A stretch of 64,000 bases of DNA from G965279335 sp965279285 (GTDB lineage Bacteria > Pseudomonadota > Gammaproteobacteria > DSM-16500): positions 2,219,503 to 2,283,502 of the forward strand of contig OZ257148.1 in NCBI GenBank assembly GCA_965279285.1, written 5' to 3'. The notes beneath the pieces are model-generated. The model saw only the letters and a list, made by a program, of their open reading frames with translations. It was not told the DNA's origin and made no database searches. Below, in pieces: positions 51,604 to 60,839 of the stretch. Made by a program: the position numbers and the translations under genes. Numbering within the stretch: position 1 is the stretch's first letter; each line of letters starts with the position of its first letter.

Positions 51604-52554
51604 TCAACAACTTGCCCGCTGAAGCCGATCACGAATAGCATCCCATGCTTCATCAACAGGCGGCGCCTCAACAATTAATTGTTGAAAGTTTTTTTTATCT
51701 AATTTACGCAAGGTATCATACAAATCATGCGCATATTCTGCAGGATTTTCTGACATCACAACAGCATGAATATGCTGAGAAAAATGGATTGTTGCTGTAC
51801 GTAATAATAATCCAACAGGAAAATTTATTTTTTCTAATACTTGCGGTAAATCTTCCGTTAAAATAATTTTTAACGGTGTTGTCGGAGCATAATGCGACTC
51901 TAAAGCACCAGCAACACGCGGAACATTATTTTTTTCCTGCGAAAGAGGTTCTTGCAATACCGCCTCAATTTGTTGACGAGTAATCATTCCAGGACGCAAA
52001 ATACGAGGAGTAACACCGGAAACATCAACAATCGTTGACTCAACCCCCACCCCACATTGCCCACCTGCAAGAATATAATCAACCCGATCACCTAATTCCT
52101 CAAATACAGCCTCGGCTGTTGTTGGACTAAGCCGACCAAAACGATTAGCCGAGGGTGCAGCGACACCGCCGCCCCAAGCACGTAAAAATGCTTGAGCAAC
52201 GGGGTGAGCAGGAATTCGGATGCCAATCGTCGTTTGACCACCCGTAATAAGATCAGAGACATGAGAAGCTTTATTTAAAATTAACGTTAATGGGCCTGGC
52301 CAGAATGTTTGAGCAAGCTGCAACGCTTGAGCAGAAATATCTGTCGCCCAATCAAATAGCTGAGTAATATCAGCAAGATGGACGATGAGAGGATGATCAG
52401 CAGGCCGACCTTTGGCTAAAAAAATCTTTTCTAATGCTGCGGGATTTTGAGCATCAGCGGCTAAACCATAAACTGTTTCAGTCGGTAGCGCTACCAATCC
52501 TCCCTGACAGATAACATCAACAGCTGTTTGTATATTTTTTTCATTTATTAACAT
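51604..52554 (-). CDS. tsaC: Threonylcarbamoyl-AMP synthase, Sua5 type
   Basis: Makes L-threonylcarbamoyladenylate from Thr, bicarbonate and ATP for tRNA t6A37. The 316-aa protein has a YrdC/TsaC domain at about 10-200 (LVALPTETVYGLAADA, KGRPADHPLIVH, IPAHPVAQAFLR, ESTIVDVSG). A C-terminal Sua5 domain follows (RVAGALESHYAPTTPLKI...), making it the long Sua5 form rather than the E. coli TsaC (190 aa). No other t6A genes are adjacent. Confidence 0.93.
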   Translation of the reverse strand: MLINEKNIQTAVDVICQGGLVALPTETVYGLAADAQNPAALEKIFLAKGRPADHPLIVHLADITQLFDWATDISAQALQLAQTFWPGPLTLILNKASHVSDLITGGQTTIGIRIPAHPVAQAFLRAWGGGVAAPSANRFGRLSPTTAEAVFEELGDRVDYILAGGQCGVGVESTIVDVSGVTPRILRPGMITRQQIEAVLQEPLSQEKNNVPRVAGALESHYAPTTPLKIILTEDLPQVLEKINFPVGLLLRTATIHFSQHIHAVVMSENPAEYAHDLYDTLRKLDKKNFQQLIVEAPPVDEAWDAIRDRLQRASC

Positions 52555-52625
52555 ATCGATATAATTTTCTTCTAATTAATAAGCAAACTCTTTCACCCAA
52601 ACCCGACATCCGGTAATATATAGCC

Positions 52626-53432
52626 ATGGAAAATATAGCCTCCCAAGCCCAAGAAACAATAGCTCCTCTCGCCATCGTGAGAGGGGAGGCCTACAATGCT
52701 ATGCCAAAAGATCTTTATATTCCACCCGACGCGATGGAAGTGTTACTTGAGGCGTTTGAAGGCCCGCTTGATCTTTTGCTATACCTGATAAAAAAACAAA
52801 ACCTAGATATCCTAGACATACCTATTGCTGAAGTGACTCGCCAATACGTCGTCTATGTTGATCTCATGAAAGGTTTATCACTCGAGCTCGCTGCAGAATA
52901 CCTGGTCATGGCAGCCATTCTAGCAGAAATTAAGTCAAGAATGTTACTACCAAAGCCCGAAAGCTTAGCCGGTGAAGAAGCTGACCCAAGAGCAGAGTTA
53001 GTCCGTCGACTCCAAGAATATGAGCGTTATAAACAAGCTGCTGAGGAAATCGACAAACTTCCTCGACTGGGGCGAGACACCTACACAGCAAAAGCTGAAA
53101 TCGAAGAATTAATTGTTGAAAAACCTTTACCTACCGTCGATCTAAAAGAGCTCATGTTAGCATTAGCGGATGTATTACATCGTGTTGAATTACACACCAG
53201 TCACAAAATTGAGCTAGAACCACTGTCAGTGCGTGAACGTATGACGCTTATATTAAGCTCATTACAAGAAAAAGAGTTTATCGATTTTTCCGCATTATTT
53301 GTCTTAACTGAAGGAAAAATCGGTATTGTTGTTACTTTTTTAGCAATGCTAGAGCTACTTAAACATCATTTAATTGAATTCGTGCAAACAGTTGCATTCG
53401 GACCTATTCACTTGAAGGCGGTAATACCATGA
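52626..53432 (+). CDS. scpA: Segregation and condensation protein A
   Basis: Kleisin subunit of the SMC-ScpAB condensin-like complex for chromosome segregation. 268 aa with EAFEGPLDLLLYLIKKQNLDILDIPIAEVTRQYV and YLVMAAILAEIKSRMLLP, the N-terminal SMC-binding block; the C-terminal winged helix ends FVQTVAFGPIHLKA. Its end overlaps scpB by 4 bp (ATGA), giving coupled translation. It comes just downstream of the divergent tsaC/sua5 gene. Confidence 0.96.
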   Translation: MENIASQAQETIAPLAIVRGEAYNAMPKDLYIPPDAMEVLLEAFEGPLDLLLYLIKKQNLDILDIPIAEVTRQYVVYVDLMKGLSLELAAEYLVMAAILAEIKSRMLLPKPESLAGEEADPRAELVRRLQEYERYKQAAEEIDKLPRLGRDTYTAKAEIEELIVEKPLPTVDLKELMLALADVLHRVELHTSHKIELEPLSVRERMTLILSSLQEKEFIDFSALFVLTEGKIGIVVTFLAMLELLKHHLIEFVQTVAFGPIHLKAVIP

Positions 53433-54133
53433 TGTCCACCATAGAAGAATTACAATGCATTATTGAAGCAGCTATTTTAGTTGCTGGTCGACCCTTATCA
53501 AAAGCTGATTTACAAAAATTATTTGAAGAAACAGCTCAGCCTGCTGCAACTGATATTCAAGCAGCCATTAGTAGTTTACAAGAAAAATATCACCATAATA
53601 GCGGTATTGAATTACGCGAAACAGCTTCCGGCTTTCAATTTCAAGCAAAAACAGAATTTAGCCCCTGGTTAGCAAGATTATGGGAAGAACGTCCAGCACG
53701 ATATTCACGCGCTTTTTTAGAAACTCTCGCCTTAATTGCTTATCGACAGCCGATTACACGCGCGGAGATTGAAGATATCCGCGGCGTTGCTGTCAGCAGC
53801 AATATCATCAAAACATTAATGGAGCGTGAGTGGATACGTGTCATAGGCCATAAAGATGTACCTGGAAAACCCGCTTTGTATGGAACAACTAAATTATTTC
53901 TGGATGATTTTAATTTAAAAACCTTAGATCAATTACCTACCCTGGCAGAAATTAAAGACCTAGAAAATCAAGAAGCCATGCTACAGGTACAGCTCGAATT
54001 AACTGATCAAGTAACTGAAGTTACGCCGGAAATTCCAGCACTACCCACAGCAATCGATACTATCGACACTCAAACTGAAACAGAATTTGCTTCTGAATCT
54101 GAAACTATAACTGAAGAAACAATAACTGCATAG
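53429..54133 (+). CDS. scpB: Segregation and condensation protein B
   Basis: Kleisin-associated winged-helix protein that dimerises on ScpA. 234 aa; IEAAILVAGRPLSKADLQKLF starts the first winged helix, and FLETLALIAYRQPITRAEIEDIRGV the second. The last ~55 residues are a Glu/Thr-rich acidic tail (ETEFASESETITEETITA). It overlaps scpA by 4 bp and lies 11 bp before rluB, so the three genes form an operon. Confidence 0.96.
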   Translation: MMSTIEELQCIIEAAILVAGRPLSKADLQKLFEETAQPAATDIQAAISSLQEKYHHNSGIELRETASGFQFQAKTEFSPWLARLWEERPARYSRAFLETLALIAYRQPITRAEIEDIRGVAVSSNIIKTLMEREWIRVIGHKDVPGKPALYGTTKLFLDDFNLKTLDQLPTLAEIKDLENQEAMLQVQLELTDQVTEVTPEIPALPTAIDTIDTQTETEFASESETITEETITA

Positions 54134-54144
54134 ACGACTAACTC

Positions 54145-54888
54145 ATGAGTGAAAAAATACAAAAACTTCTAGCGAATGCTGGCCTGGGATCACGTCGCCA
54201 AATGGAAACCTGGATTACTGAAAAACGTGTTTCCGTCAATGGCGTCATCGCAAAACTAGGTGATCGTATTGAAGGCACAGAAAAAGTCAATGTTGATGGT
54301 CGTGAAGTTAAACTGATTAAAAGCAAAACCAAAAAATCCCGTGTTTTAGTTTATCATAAACCTGAAGGAGAAATTTGCTCTCGCTCTGATCCTGAAGGAC
54401 GTCCGACTATTTTTGATCGCTTACCTTTTTTAAGAAATGGCCGTTGGATTACCGTCGGTCGCTTAGATTATAACACTTCAGGAATACTCTTATTGACCAC
54501 TGATGGTGAGTTGGCTAATCGTTTAATGCATCCTTCATCCGCTATCGAAAGAGAATATGCTGTACGCATTAAAGGTGAAGTCACACCTAATATGCTTAAA
54601 AAAATGCGTAAAGGCGTAAAACTAGATGATGGATATGCCCATTTTGATGAAATTATCGATGCGGGTGGTGAAGAGGAAGGCGCAAACCATTGGTATCATG
54701 TTATTGTCAAAGAAGGTCGTAACCGTTTAGTACGTCGCTTATGGGAATCACAAAATCTCACTGTTAGCCGCTTAATTCGTATTCGCTTTGGTTCATTGAC
54801 CTTACCGCGTGAAATACGGCGGGGCAAATGGACTGAGTTAGAACCAGAAGAAGTATTAGATTTTATGCAGAGTTTAGATAAGGCGTAA
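54145..54888 (+). CDS. rluB: 23S rRNA pseudouridine(2605) synthase RluB
   Basis: 247 aa with an N-terminal S4 domain (EKIQKLLANAGLGSRRQMETWI) and the RsuA-type catalytic domain with GRLDYNTSGILLLTTDGELANR (catalytic Asp) and EGRNRLVRRLWES. Length and position after scpAB, as in Legionella/Pseudomonas, favour RluB over RsuA or RluE. Its TAA stop (54886-54888) is the TAA of the palindromic terminus GTAATTATTCAGC. Confidence 0.94.
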   Translation: MSEKIQKLLANAGLGSRRQMETWITEKRVSVNGVIAKLGDRIEGTEKVNVDGREVKLIKSKTKKSRVLVYHKPEGEICSRSDPEGRPTIFDRLPFLRNGRWITVGRLDYNTSGILLLTTDGELANRLMHPSSAIEREYAVRIKGEVTPNMLKKMRKGVKLDDGYAHFDEIIDAGGEEEGANHWYHVIVKEGRNRLVRRLWESQNLTVSRLIRIRFGSLTLPREIRRGKWTELEPEEVLDFMQSLDKA

Positions 54889-55038
54889 TTATTCAGCAGC
54901 CAGTGGTTTGGTGGGCACGCTGCGCTTTGCCCACCCTACATTTTTATAATTTATTTTTGTCATGTTTTGATCCTAATGCTTTTGTAGGGTGGGCAAAGCG
55001 CAGCGTGCCCACCAAACCACTGGCTGCTGAATAATTAC
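54885..55038. repeat. Best-preserved palindromic element, core A
   Basis: Perfect 56-bp inverted arms: from GTAATTATTCAGCAGCCAG through the core-A sequence to CCCTACA, and the exact complement ending GCTGAATAATTAC. The arms are separated by ~42 bp of AT-rich spacer. This is the best copy for defining the family. Confidence 0.95.
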
Positions 55039-55049
55039 AAATAATAATA

Positions 55050-55087
55050 AAAAAAAACCACCCAATATTTAATTTATTGAGTGGTTG
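55050..55087 (-). terminator. Terminator of the cysteine-rich gene
   Basis: On the minus strand AACCACTCAATA pairs with TATTGGGTGGTT, followed by a T8 run. It lies ~20 bp after the stop of the 55106 gene. Confidence 0.85.
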
Positions 55088-55105
55088 TTTAAAAGGACGC
55101 TTAAA

Positions 55106-55651
55106 TTACTTGGTTTTTGCTTCTGTCGCTGCTTTATCAGGTGTTACATTACCAGCGCAATCATCAGCAACTCCACTGACTTTTTGAGTATACTGTTGAT
55201 CTGTCACATCCTCTTGCGCTACTGCACTTAGCTTAGGTGCTGCACATTGGCAGTACGCTGTCGCCTTAGCTTTAGCTGCATCATCCATTTTAGGATAAAT
55301 AATATTCCACACGCCCATACAAGAATCAGAAATTTTAGTATCGGTTGCATTACGTAAACCTTCTTTATCTTCTAAAGTGTCCATCGTGCTATGCAATAAA
55401 GTTTGCGACATACACACTTGCGCAGCTTTACCCATTTCTGCATCAGTCGTAATTGTCTTAGTTGATGCACAATCACAAAACTTTTCACCAAAATTTTGGA
55501 AAGCAACTTTATCAGAAGAATCTCCCGCTCTCTCCATCCAACCTTGAACACAAGATGTTTTAAACGCTGCATTTGCATCAGCAAATGAAGTTAAAGGAAT
55601 AAAACCAATTACAACTGTAGCAAGAATTGTTTTTAAAAGTGGATTACGCAT
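55106..55651 (-). CDS. Secreted cysteine-rich protein
   Basis: About 181 aa from MRNPLLKTILATVVIG, a signal peptide cut near TSFA-DANA. The mature part holds eight cysteines in pairs (KFCDCAS, AYCQCAAP, DSCMG, DDCAG and singles), so four disulfides in the periplasm are likely. GGAGG lies directly before the ATG at 55651, ruling out the start at 55687. No enzyme motif is seen. The redox-rich form fits with the dsbD-type system found nearby, but this is not a functional link. Confidence 0.8.
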   Translation of the reverse strand: MRNPLLKTILATVVIGFIPLTSFADANAAFKTSCVQGWMERAGDSSDKVAFQNFGEKFCDCASTKTITTDAEMGKAAQVCMSQTLLHSTMDTLEDKEGLRNATDTKISDSCMGVWNIIYPKMDDAAKAKATAYCQCAAPKLSAVAQEDVTDQQYTQKVSGVADDCAGNVTPDKAATEAKTK

Positions 55652-55810
55652 AAGCCAAACCTCCGTGAGTGACATTAGTAATATCATCTACTAGCATAGC
55701 CCAGCTAGATTAAAATCGCCATTGACCAGCAAGCGATTTTTTTAAAACTTTGCCTCGTATTTACACATAACAAGACGAATACGTAAGTTTTTTGGTAAAA
55801 TCAAATGATT

Positions 55811-55944
55811 AGGAAGTTTGGTGGGCACGCTGCGCTTTGCCCACCCTACGAAATCCTGTCATGCCAGCGTGTTTCTAGCTGGCATCTAGTAGGGTGGGCA
55901 AAGCGCAGCGTGCCCACCAAACTCCCTGATCACTGAATAATTAT
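55811..55944. repeat. Palindromic element, core A with nested hairpin
   Basis: Arms from GTTTGGTGGGCACGCTGCGC and GGGCAAAGCGCAGCGTGC, with ATGCCAGCGTGTTTCTAGCTGGCAT nested in the centre. The right end is CACTGAATAATTAT. It lies between mutS (3' side) and the cysteine-rich gene. Confidence 0.85.
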
Positions 55945-55960
55945 AAAAAATAAACATATT

Positions 55961-58522
55961 TTATATTTTAGCTTTTAATTGATATAAAACATCCAAAGCC
56001 TCTTTCGGCGATAGCTGATTAGGATCAACCTCTTTTAATAAGCTCATGACAGGGTGTTCTGGCTCTACTTGCGCCACAGAAAATAAATCAACTTGTTGTG
56101 GATCCGCATGTTGCTTATAAGCTTGATTTTCTAATTCACGTAATTTTGTTTTTGCTAACTGAATGACTGAACGTGGAACACCTGCTAATTGTGCAACTTG
56201 AATTCCATAACTTTGGTTTGCAGGACCTGGATTCACTGTATGCAGAAAAATAATTTTTTCACCATGTTCAGTAGCATCAAAATGCACATTACTCACCGTG
56301 CTTATTTCATCAGCTAATGCTGTCAATTCAAAATAATGTGTTGCAAACAAAGTATAAGCTTTAATGTGCGTAGCAATAAATTCAGCACAAGCAAAGGCTA
56401 ACGATAAACCATCAAATGTACTGGTTCCTCGACCAATTTCATCCATTAATACTAAACTATGCAAAGTCGCATTATGTAATATATTGGCAGTTTCTGTCAT
56501 CTCTACCATAAAAGTAGAACGACCACTGGCTAAATCATCTGCTGCACCAATGCGCGTAAAAATACGATCAATCGAACCTATGGTTGCTGCACGTGCCGGC
56601 ACGAAACTACCAATATGTGCCAACAAAACGATAAGTGCAATTTGGCGCATATACGTTGATTTACCGCCCATATTAGGCCCGGTTATCATTAACATACGGT
56701 CTTTTTTATTTAACACAACATCATTGGGGACAAACGCTTGTGTAAGCACTGACTCAACCACTGGATGTCGTCCTGCGGTAATAGAAATTCCAGATTCAAT
56801 TGTTAATTCTGGGCAAGCAAACTTTAAAGTATCAGCACGTTCGGCAAAATTAGTTAATACATCCAACTCTGCTAAACCATGAGCTGATTCTTGTAATAAA
56901 TTTAATTCTAACAATACTTTTTCTAATAACTGATCATATAATTCTTTTTCACGAGCTAAGGCTTTTTCGCGGCTACTTAAGGCTTTATCTTCAAATATTT
57001 TTAACTCGGGAGTAATAAAGCGCTCCGCATTTTTTAATGTCTGACGTCGCATATAATCTGCGGGGGCTTGCTCTGCTTGCAAACGACTTATTTCAATATA
57101 AAAACCATGAACGCGATTATAACCCACTTTAAGAGTGGATAATCCCGTACGTTTTTTTTCTCGCTCTTCGAGCTCAATCAAAAAATCGCCCGCATGCTCA
57201 CTGAGCTTTAACAATTCATCCAATTCAGCATCATAACCTTCGGCAATCACACCACCATCACGAATAGTTACCGGCGGATTTTCCACCAGAGCATGCTGTA
57301 AGAGGGTTACTAATGCAGGAAATTCACGAATCCAGGTTGCTATTGTTGCTAAATGTGCAGCACTACATTGCGCTAATTGATCTTGAATTCGTGGCAAAAC
57401 CACTAACGAATTACGTAGCTCAAGCAAATCACGCGGTCGTGCAGATTTTAATGCTACGCGCGCTAAAATTCTTTCTAAATCACCAATGTTTTTTAACGTA
57501 TCATGCAATGATAAATAACGGCGATCTGCTAATAAATTTTTAATACAATTTTGTCGCGCAAATAAAATTGACTGATCTCTTAGCGGCCGATTAATCCAAC
57601 GCTTTAATAATCTGCCACCCATCGCTGTTGCTGTACAATCCAATACAGAGGCTAGTGTATGGTCCTGACCTCCAGCAAGATTAGTCACTAATTCTAAATT
57701 GCGTCGCGTAGCTGCATCTAAGATAATACTTTCTTCTCGACGCTCAACATGCAAAGCACGAATATGCGGCAATGCTGTTCGTTGTGTTTCACGCGCATAT
57801 TGCAATAAACAACCGGCAGCACATAATGCAACTGACATATCGGCACAACCAAAACCCGCTAAATCATGTGTTTGCATTTGCTGAGTCAATAATCTTAATG
57901 CTGTTTCGATCTCAAAATCCCACGCTGAACGACGACGAATACCAGAATGGCTTAAATCAATAGTCAGATCTTCACTCACTAATAATTCCAATGGTTTTAA
58001 TCTTTCTAATTCACTTTGTAATGCTTCAACATCGTTGACTTCCAATAAATTAAAACGTCCACCACTCATATCAAGTGTTGCAATTCCAAAACAATTATTT
58101 ATCCAATGCACCGCAGCAATCAAGGTATCTGATCCTTCATCAAGAAACGCTGCATCACTCACTGTTCCCGGCGTCAAAATTCTAACGACTTGCCGCTCAA
58201 CAGGGCCCACGCTATTTTTGGGATCACCAATCTGCTCGCAAATTGCAACTGACAAACCATTTCTTAATATTTTTGCTAAATAAGATTCTGCTGCATGATA
58301 AGGCACACCCGCCATCGGGATAGGTTTACCATTCGACTGACCACGAGCAGTTAAAGTAATGTCCAATAACCGCGCTACTTTTTGCGCATCTTCAAAGAAC
58401 AACTCATAAAAATCTCCCATACGATAAAATAACAACATGTCAGGATGTTCCGCTTTGATGCGCAAATATTGCTGCATCATTGGCGTATGTGCTTTAAGAG
58501 AGTTGCTGAGCTGTTCAGTCAT
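55961..58522 (-). CDS. mutS: DNA mismatch repair protein MutS
   Basis: Mismatch-recognition ATPase. 853 aa, matching E. coli (853). N-terminal mismatch-binding FYRMGDFYELFFEDA (the F-x-E motif), core lever domains, then ATPase P-loop TGPNMGGKSTYMRQ, DEIGRGTSTFDGLSLA and ATHYFELTAL. The C-terminal tetramer/HTH part ends LSPKEALDVLYQLKAKI. The gene appears complete. It is divergent from pncC, with recA further along; no mutL is nearby. Confidence 0.97.
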   Translation of the reverse strand: MTEQLSNSLKAHTPMMQQYLRIKAEHPDMLLFYRMGDFYELFFEDAQKVARLLDITLTARGQSNGKPIPMAGVPYHAAESYLAKILRNGLSVAICEQIGDPKNSVGPVERQVVRILTPGTVSDAAFLDEGSDTLIAAVHWINNCFGIATLDMSGGRFNLLEVNDVEALQSELERLKPLELLVSEDLTIDLSHSGIRRRSAWDFEIETALRLLTQQMQTHDLAGFGCADMSVALCAAGCLLQYARETQRTALPHIRALHVERREESIILDAATRRNLELVTNLAGGQDHTLASVLDCTATAMGGRLLKRWINRPLRDQSILFARQNCIKNLLADRRYLSLHDTLKNIGDLERILARVALKSARPRDLLELRNSLVVLPRIQDQLAQCSAAHLATIATWIREFPALVTLLQHALVENPPVTIRDGGVIAEGYDAELDELLKLSEHAGDFLIELEEREKKRTGLSTLKVGYNRVHGFYIEISRLQAEQAPADYMRRQTLKNAERFITPELKIFEDKALSSREKALAREKELYDQLLEKVLLELNLLQESAHGLAELDVLTNFAERADTLKFACPELTIESGISITAGRHPVVESVLTQAFVPNDVVLNKKDRMLMITGPNMGGKSTYMRQIALIVLLAHIGSFVPARAATIGSIDRIFTRIGAADDLASGRSTFMVEMTETANILHNATLHSLVLMDEIGRGTSTFDGLSLAFACAEFIATHIKAYTLFATHYFELTALADEISTVSNVHFDATEHGEKIIFLHTVNPGPANQSYGIQVAQLAGVPRSVIQLAKTKLRELENQAYKQHADPQQVDLFSVAQVEPEHPVMSLLKEVDPNQLSPKEALDVLYQLKAKI

Positions 58523-58607
58523 GTATATTATCCTTGTGCAGATCTGCTAACGAGAGGGCTCTACCGTGCTTTATACCGCGACTTATCCAGAAGGTAAAGA
58601 AACAATA

Positions 58608-59099
58608 ATGCCAACATTAGAGCTCTTGATTGAGCAGTTAAGCCAAAAATTATTAGCCCACCAGTGGAAACTCGCCACCGCTGAGTCCTGTACGGGTGGT
58701 GGCTTAGCTTATGCTTTAACCAGTCTCTCCGGTAGCTCCGCATGGTTTGAACGTGGCTTTGTGACTTACAGTAACAGCGCAAAAGAAGAGTTATTAGGCG
58801 TACAAGCCAGAACACTCACCACATTTGGTGCTGTCAGCAAACAAACTGCGATTGAAATGGCAGAAGGTGCCTTGCGTCATAGCCAAGCACAAGTTAGTAT
58901 TGCCATTACGGGTATTGCCGGACCACTCGGTGGGTCGCAAGAAAAACCAGTTGGAACTGTATGGATTGCACTGGCTAGCATTGAAAGTCCGACATCTTGT
59001 TTTACAGAAATCTTTTCTGGCACACGGCAACAAATTCGTGAGCAAATTATATTAACCGCTTTAAAAAAAATATTAATCTTTCCCCCTAGCTTTCTCTAA
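58608..59099 (+). CDS. pncC: Nicotinamide-nucleotide amidohydrolase PncC (CinA C-terminal domain)
   Basis: 163 aa from MPTLELLIEQL: hydrolyses NMN to nicotinic acid mononucleotide in pyridine-nucleotide recycling. Contains the catalytic ATAESCTGG, GFVTYSNSAKEELLGV, and ITGIAGPLGGS...PVGTVWIA. Stand-alone form (no CinA N-domain). It precedes recA, the order seen in E. coli and Legionella. The frame runs back to 58566, but homology starts at 58608. Confidence 0.93.
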   Translation: MPTLELLIEQLSQKLLAHQWKLATAESCTGGGLAYALTSLSGSSAWFERGFVTYSNSAKEELLGVQARTLTTFGAVSKQTAIEMAEGALRHSQAQVSIAITGIAGPLGGSQEKPVGTVWIALASIESPTSCFTEIFSGTRQQIREQIILTALKKILIFPPSFL

Positions 59100-59192
59100 T
59101 ATCCTCCCTATAATAACGTTAAGCTCAAAGCACTCGCTGTATTATCTATTATTAAAATTCCAAACAACCCCCAACTAAAAAGGACACTTACA

Positions 59193-60245
59193 ATGGAAGA
59201 AAACAAGAAAAAAGCATTAGCTGCAGCACTCAGCCAAGTCGAACGCCAATTTGGCAAAGGCTCAGTCATGCGCTTAGGCGATTCAGAAATAGTTCGCGAT
59301 ATCGAAGTTGTACCAACAGGCTCACTGGCTCTTGATATAGCCCTAGGTGTAGGCGGCCTCCCACGCGGTCGAGTGGTAGAAATTTATGGCCCAGAATCTT
59401 CTGGTAAAACCACACTAACTCTACAAGTTGCAGCATCTAGCCAACGCCAAGGTGGCACGGTTGCTTTCATTGATGCTGAACACGCACTTGATCCCGCCTA
59501 TGCACAACGCTTAGGTGTGAAAGTAGATGAATTACTGGTTTCTCAACCCGACACCGGCGAACAAGCCTTAGAAATTGCTGATATGTTAGTTCGTTCTGGC
59601 GCCGTCGATGTCATCATTGTTGACTCTGTTGCTGCCCTCACCCCCAAGGCTGAAATTGAAGGTGAAATGGGTGACTCACACATGGGACTACAAGCACGTC
59701 TTATGTCACAAGCTTTACGTAAATTAACTGCCAATATCAAGCGAGCGAATACATTGGTTATTTTTATTAACCAAATTCGTATGAAAATTGGTGTTATGTT
59801 TGGTAACCCAGAAACAACAACTGGTGGTAATGCCCTAAAGTTTTATGCTTCTGTGCGACTTGATATCCGCCGGGTTGGTAGTGTCAAAAATGGTGACGAA
59901 ATTGTCGGTAGCGAAACACGCGTAAAAGTAGTGAAAAACAAAGTGGCTCCTCCTTTCAAACAAGCTGAATTTGATATTCTTTATAACGAAGGCATTTCCC
60001 GTGAAGGTGAGCTAATCGAATTAGGTGTCCTGCATAATATTGTTGATAAAGCTGGCGCTTGGTTTAGCTATGCTGGTCAACGTATAGGCCAAGGAAAAGA
60101 CAACTCACGCAATTTCCTCAAAGAAAATCCAGCGATGGCACAAGAAATTGAAGATAAAATTCGGGATAAGTTTAAAAAAACGACTCCGTCTACAGCTCTC
60201 CCCATTGAGGAAGATGTAGCTGAGCTTGAAGATATTAATAGCTAA
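59193..60245 (+). CDS. recA: Recombinase RecA
   Basis: Strand-exchange ATPase and co-protease. 350 aa: EENKKKALAAALSQVERQFGKGS, Walker A GPESSGKTTL, DAEHALDPAYA, the L2 NQIRMKIGVMFGNPE, and C-terminal KNKVAPPFKQAEFDI. AAAAAGGACAC precedes the start. I see only a weak half-site (CTGTATTATC) upstream and no complete CTGT-N8-ACAG box, so SOS control cannot be stated. Confidence 0.98.
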   Translation: MEENKKKALAAALSQVERQFGKGSVMRLGDSEIVRDIEVVPTGSLALDIALGVGGLPRGRVVEIYGPESSGKTTLTLQVAASSQRQGGTVAFIDAEHALDPAYAQRLGVKVDELLVSQPDTGEQALEIADMLVRSGAVDVIIVDSVAALTPKAEIEGEMGDSHMGLQARLMSQALRKLTANIKRANTLVIFINQIRMKIGVMFGNPETTTGGNALKFYASVRLDIRRVGSVKNGDEIVGSETRVKVVKNKVAPPFKQAEFDILYNEGISREGELIELGVLHNIVDKAGAWFSYAGQRIGQGKDNSRNFLKENPAMAQEIEDKIRDKFKKTTPSTALPIEEDVAELEDINS

Positions 60246-60261
60246 CTTTTTGCTGGAAGCA

Positions 60262-60330
60262 AGGATCTTGTAGGTACATCGCGAGATCCTTCGCTACGCT
60301 CAGGATGACAGTACATTCAGGATGACAGCA
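60262..60330. repeat. Repeat, core D, after recA
   Basis: GATCCTTCGCTACGCTCAGG ATGACA, a GCAAGGATC-like leader, and a second CAGGATGACAG copy. It matches the unit between rpsT and obgE at 11056-11143. Confidence 0.7.
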
Positions 60331-60347
60331 ATAATACAGGTTCAACC

Positions 60348-60839
60348 ATGCCACCAATCAAAACTCTCCGCGCAGTTGCATTAAACTTACTTTCTCGTCG
60401 CGAACATTCTACAACAGAATTATTTCGTAAATTAACGACGAAAAAATTCGACCCTACTGATATTAATAAAGTCATCGCCACTCTCGTTCAAGAAGGACTT
60501 GCCAGCAACACACGCTTTGCTGAAAACTATATTCATTACCGAAAAAACAAAGGCATAGGCCCTGTCCGTATTTATGCTGAATTACTCGAACGCGGTATTT
60601 CAGAAGAACTCATTGAACAACAGCTTAATATGAATGATAATGTATGGCTTAACGAAGTACAGAATGTATGGCAAAAACGCTTTAAAAATAAATTACCCAA
60701 GGATTTTAAAACCCGCGCACAACAAATGCGTTTTTTGCAATATCGCGGCTTTACACAAGAACAAATTGAGAGTGTTTTTAACCATGATGAACGATCAAAT
60801 CCAGCAAACTCCATTCCTGACTGCGAATCAAGTTCGTAG
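60348..60839 (+). CDS. recX: RecX regulatory protein
   Basis: 163-aa regulator that caps RecA filaments. Its three-helix repeats are visible in LLSRREHSTTELFRKL, IGPVRIYAELLERGISEELI and the C-terminal MRFLQYRGFTQEQIESVF. It lies 102 bp after recA and overlaps alaS by 56 bp at its end. The ending (NPANSIPDCESSS) is in the overlap. Confidence 0.93.
   Translation: MPPIKTLRAVALNLLSRREHSTTELFRKLTTKKFDPTDINKVIATLVQEGLASNTRFAENYIHYRKNKGIGPVRIYAELLERGISEELIEQQLNMNDNVWLNEVQNVWQKRFKNKLPKDFKTRAQQMRFLQYRGFTQEQIESVFNHDERSNPANSIPDCESSS

Noticed and set aside
59100..59192. LexA box upstream of recA
   Set aside because: Only a CTGTATTATC half-site is present; the second half does not match ACAG.
60634..60783. 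50-codon N-terminal extension of alaS
   Set aside because: The extension is recX coding sequence in another frame; AlaS homology begins at the ATG pair at 60784/60787.
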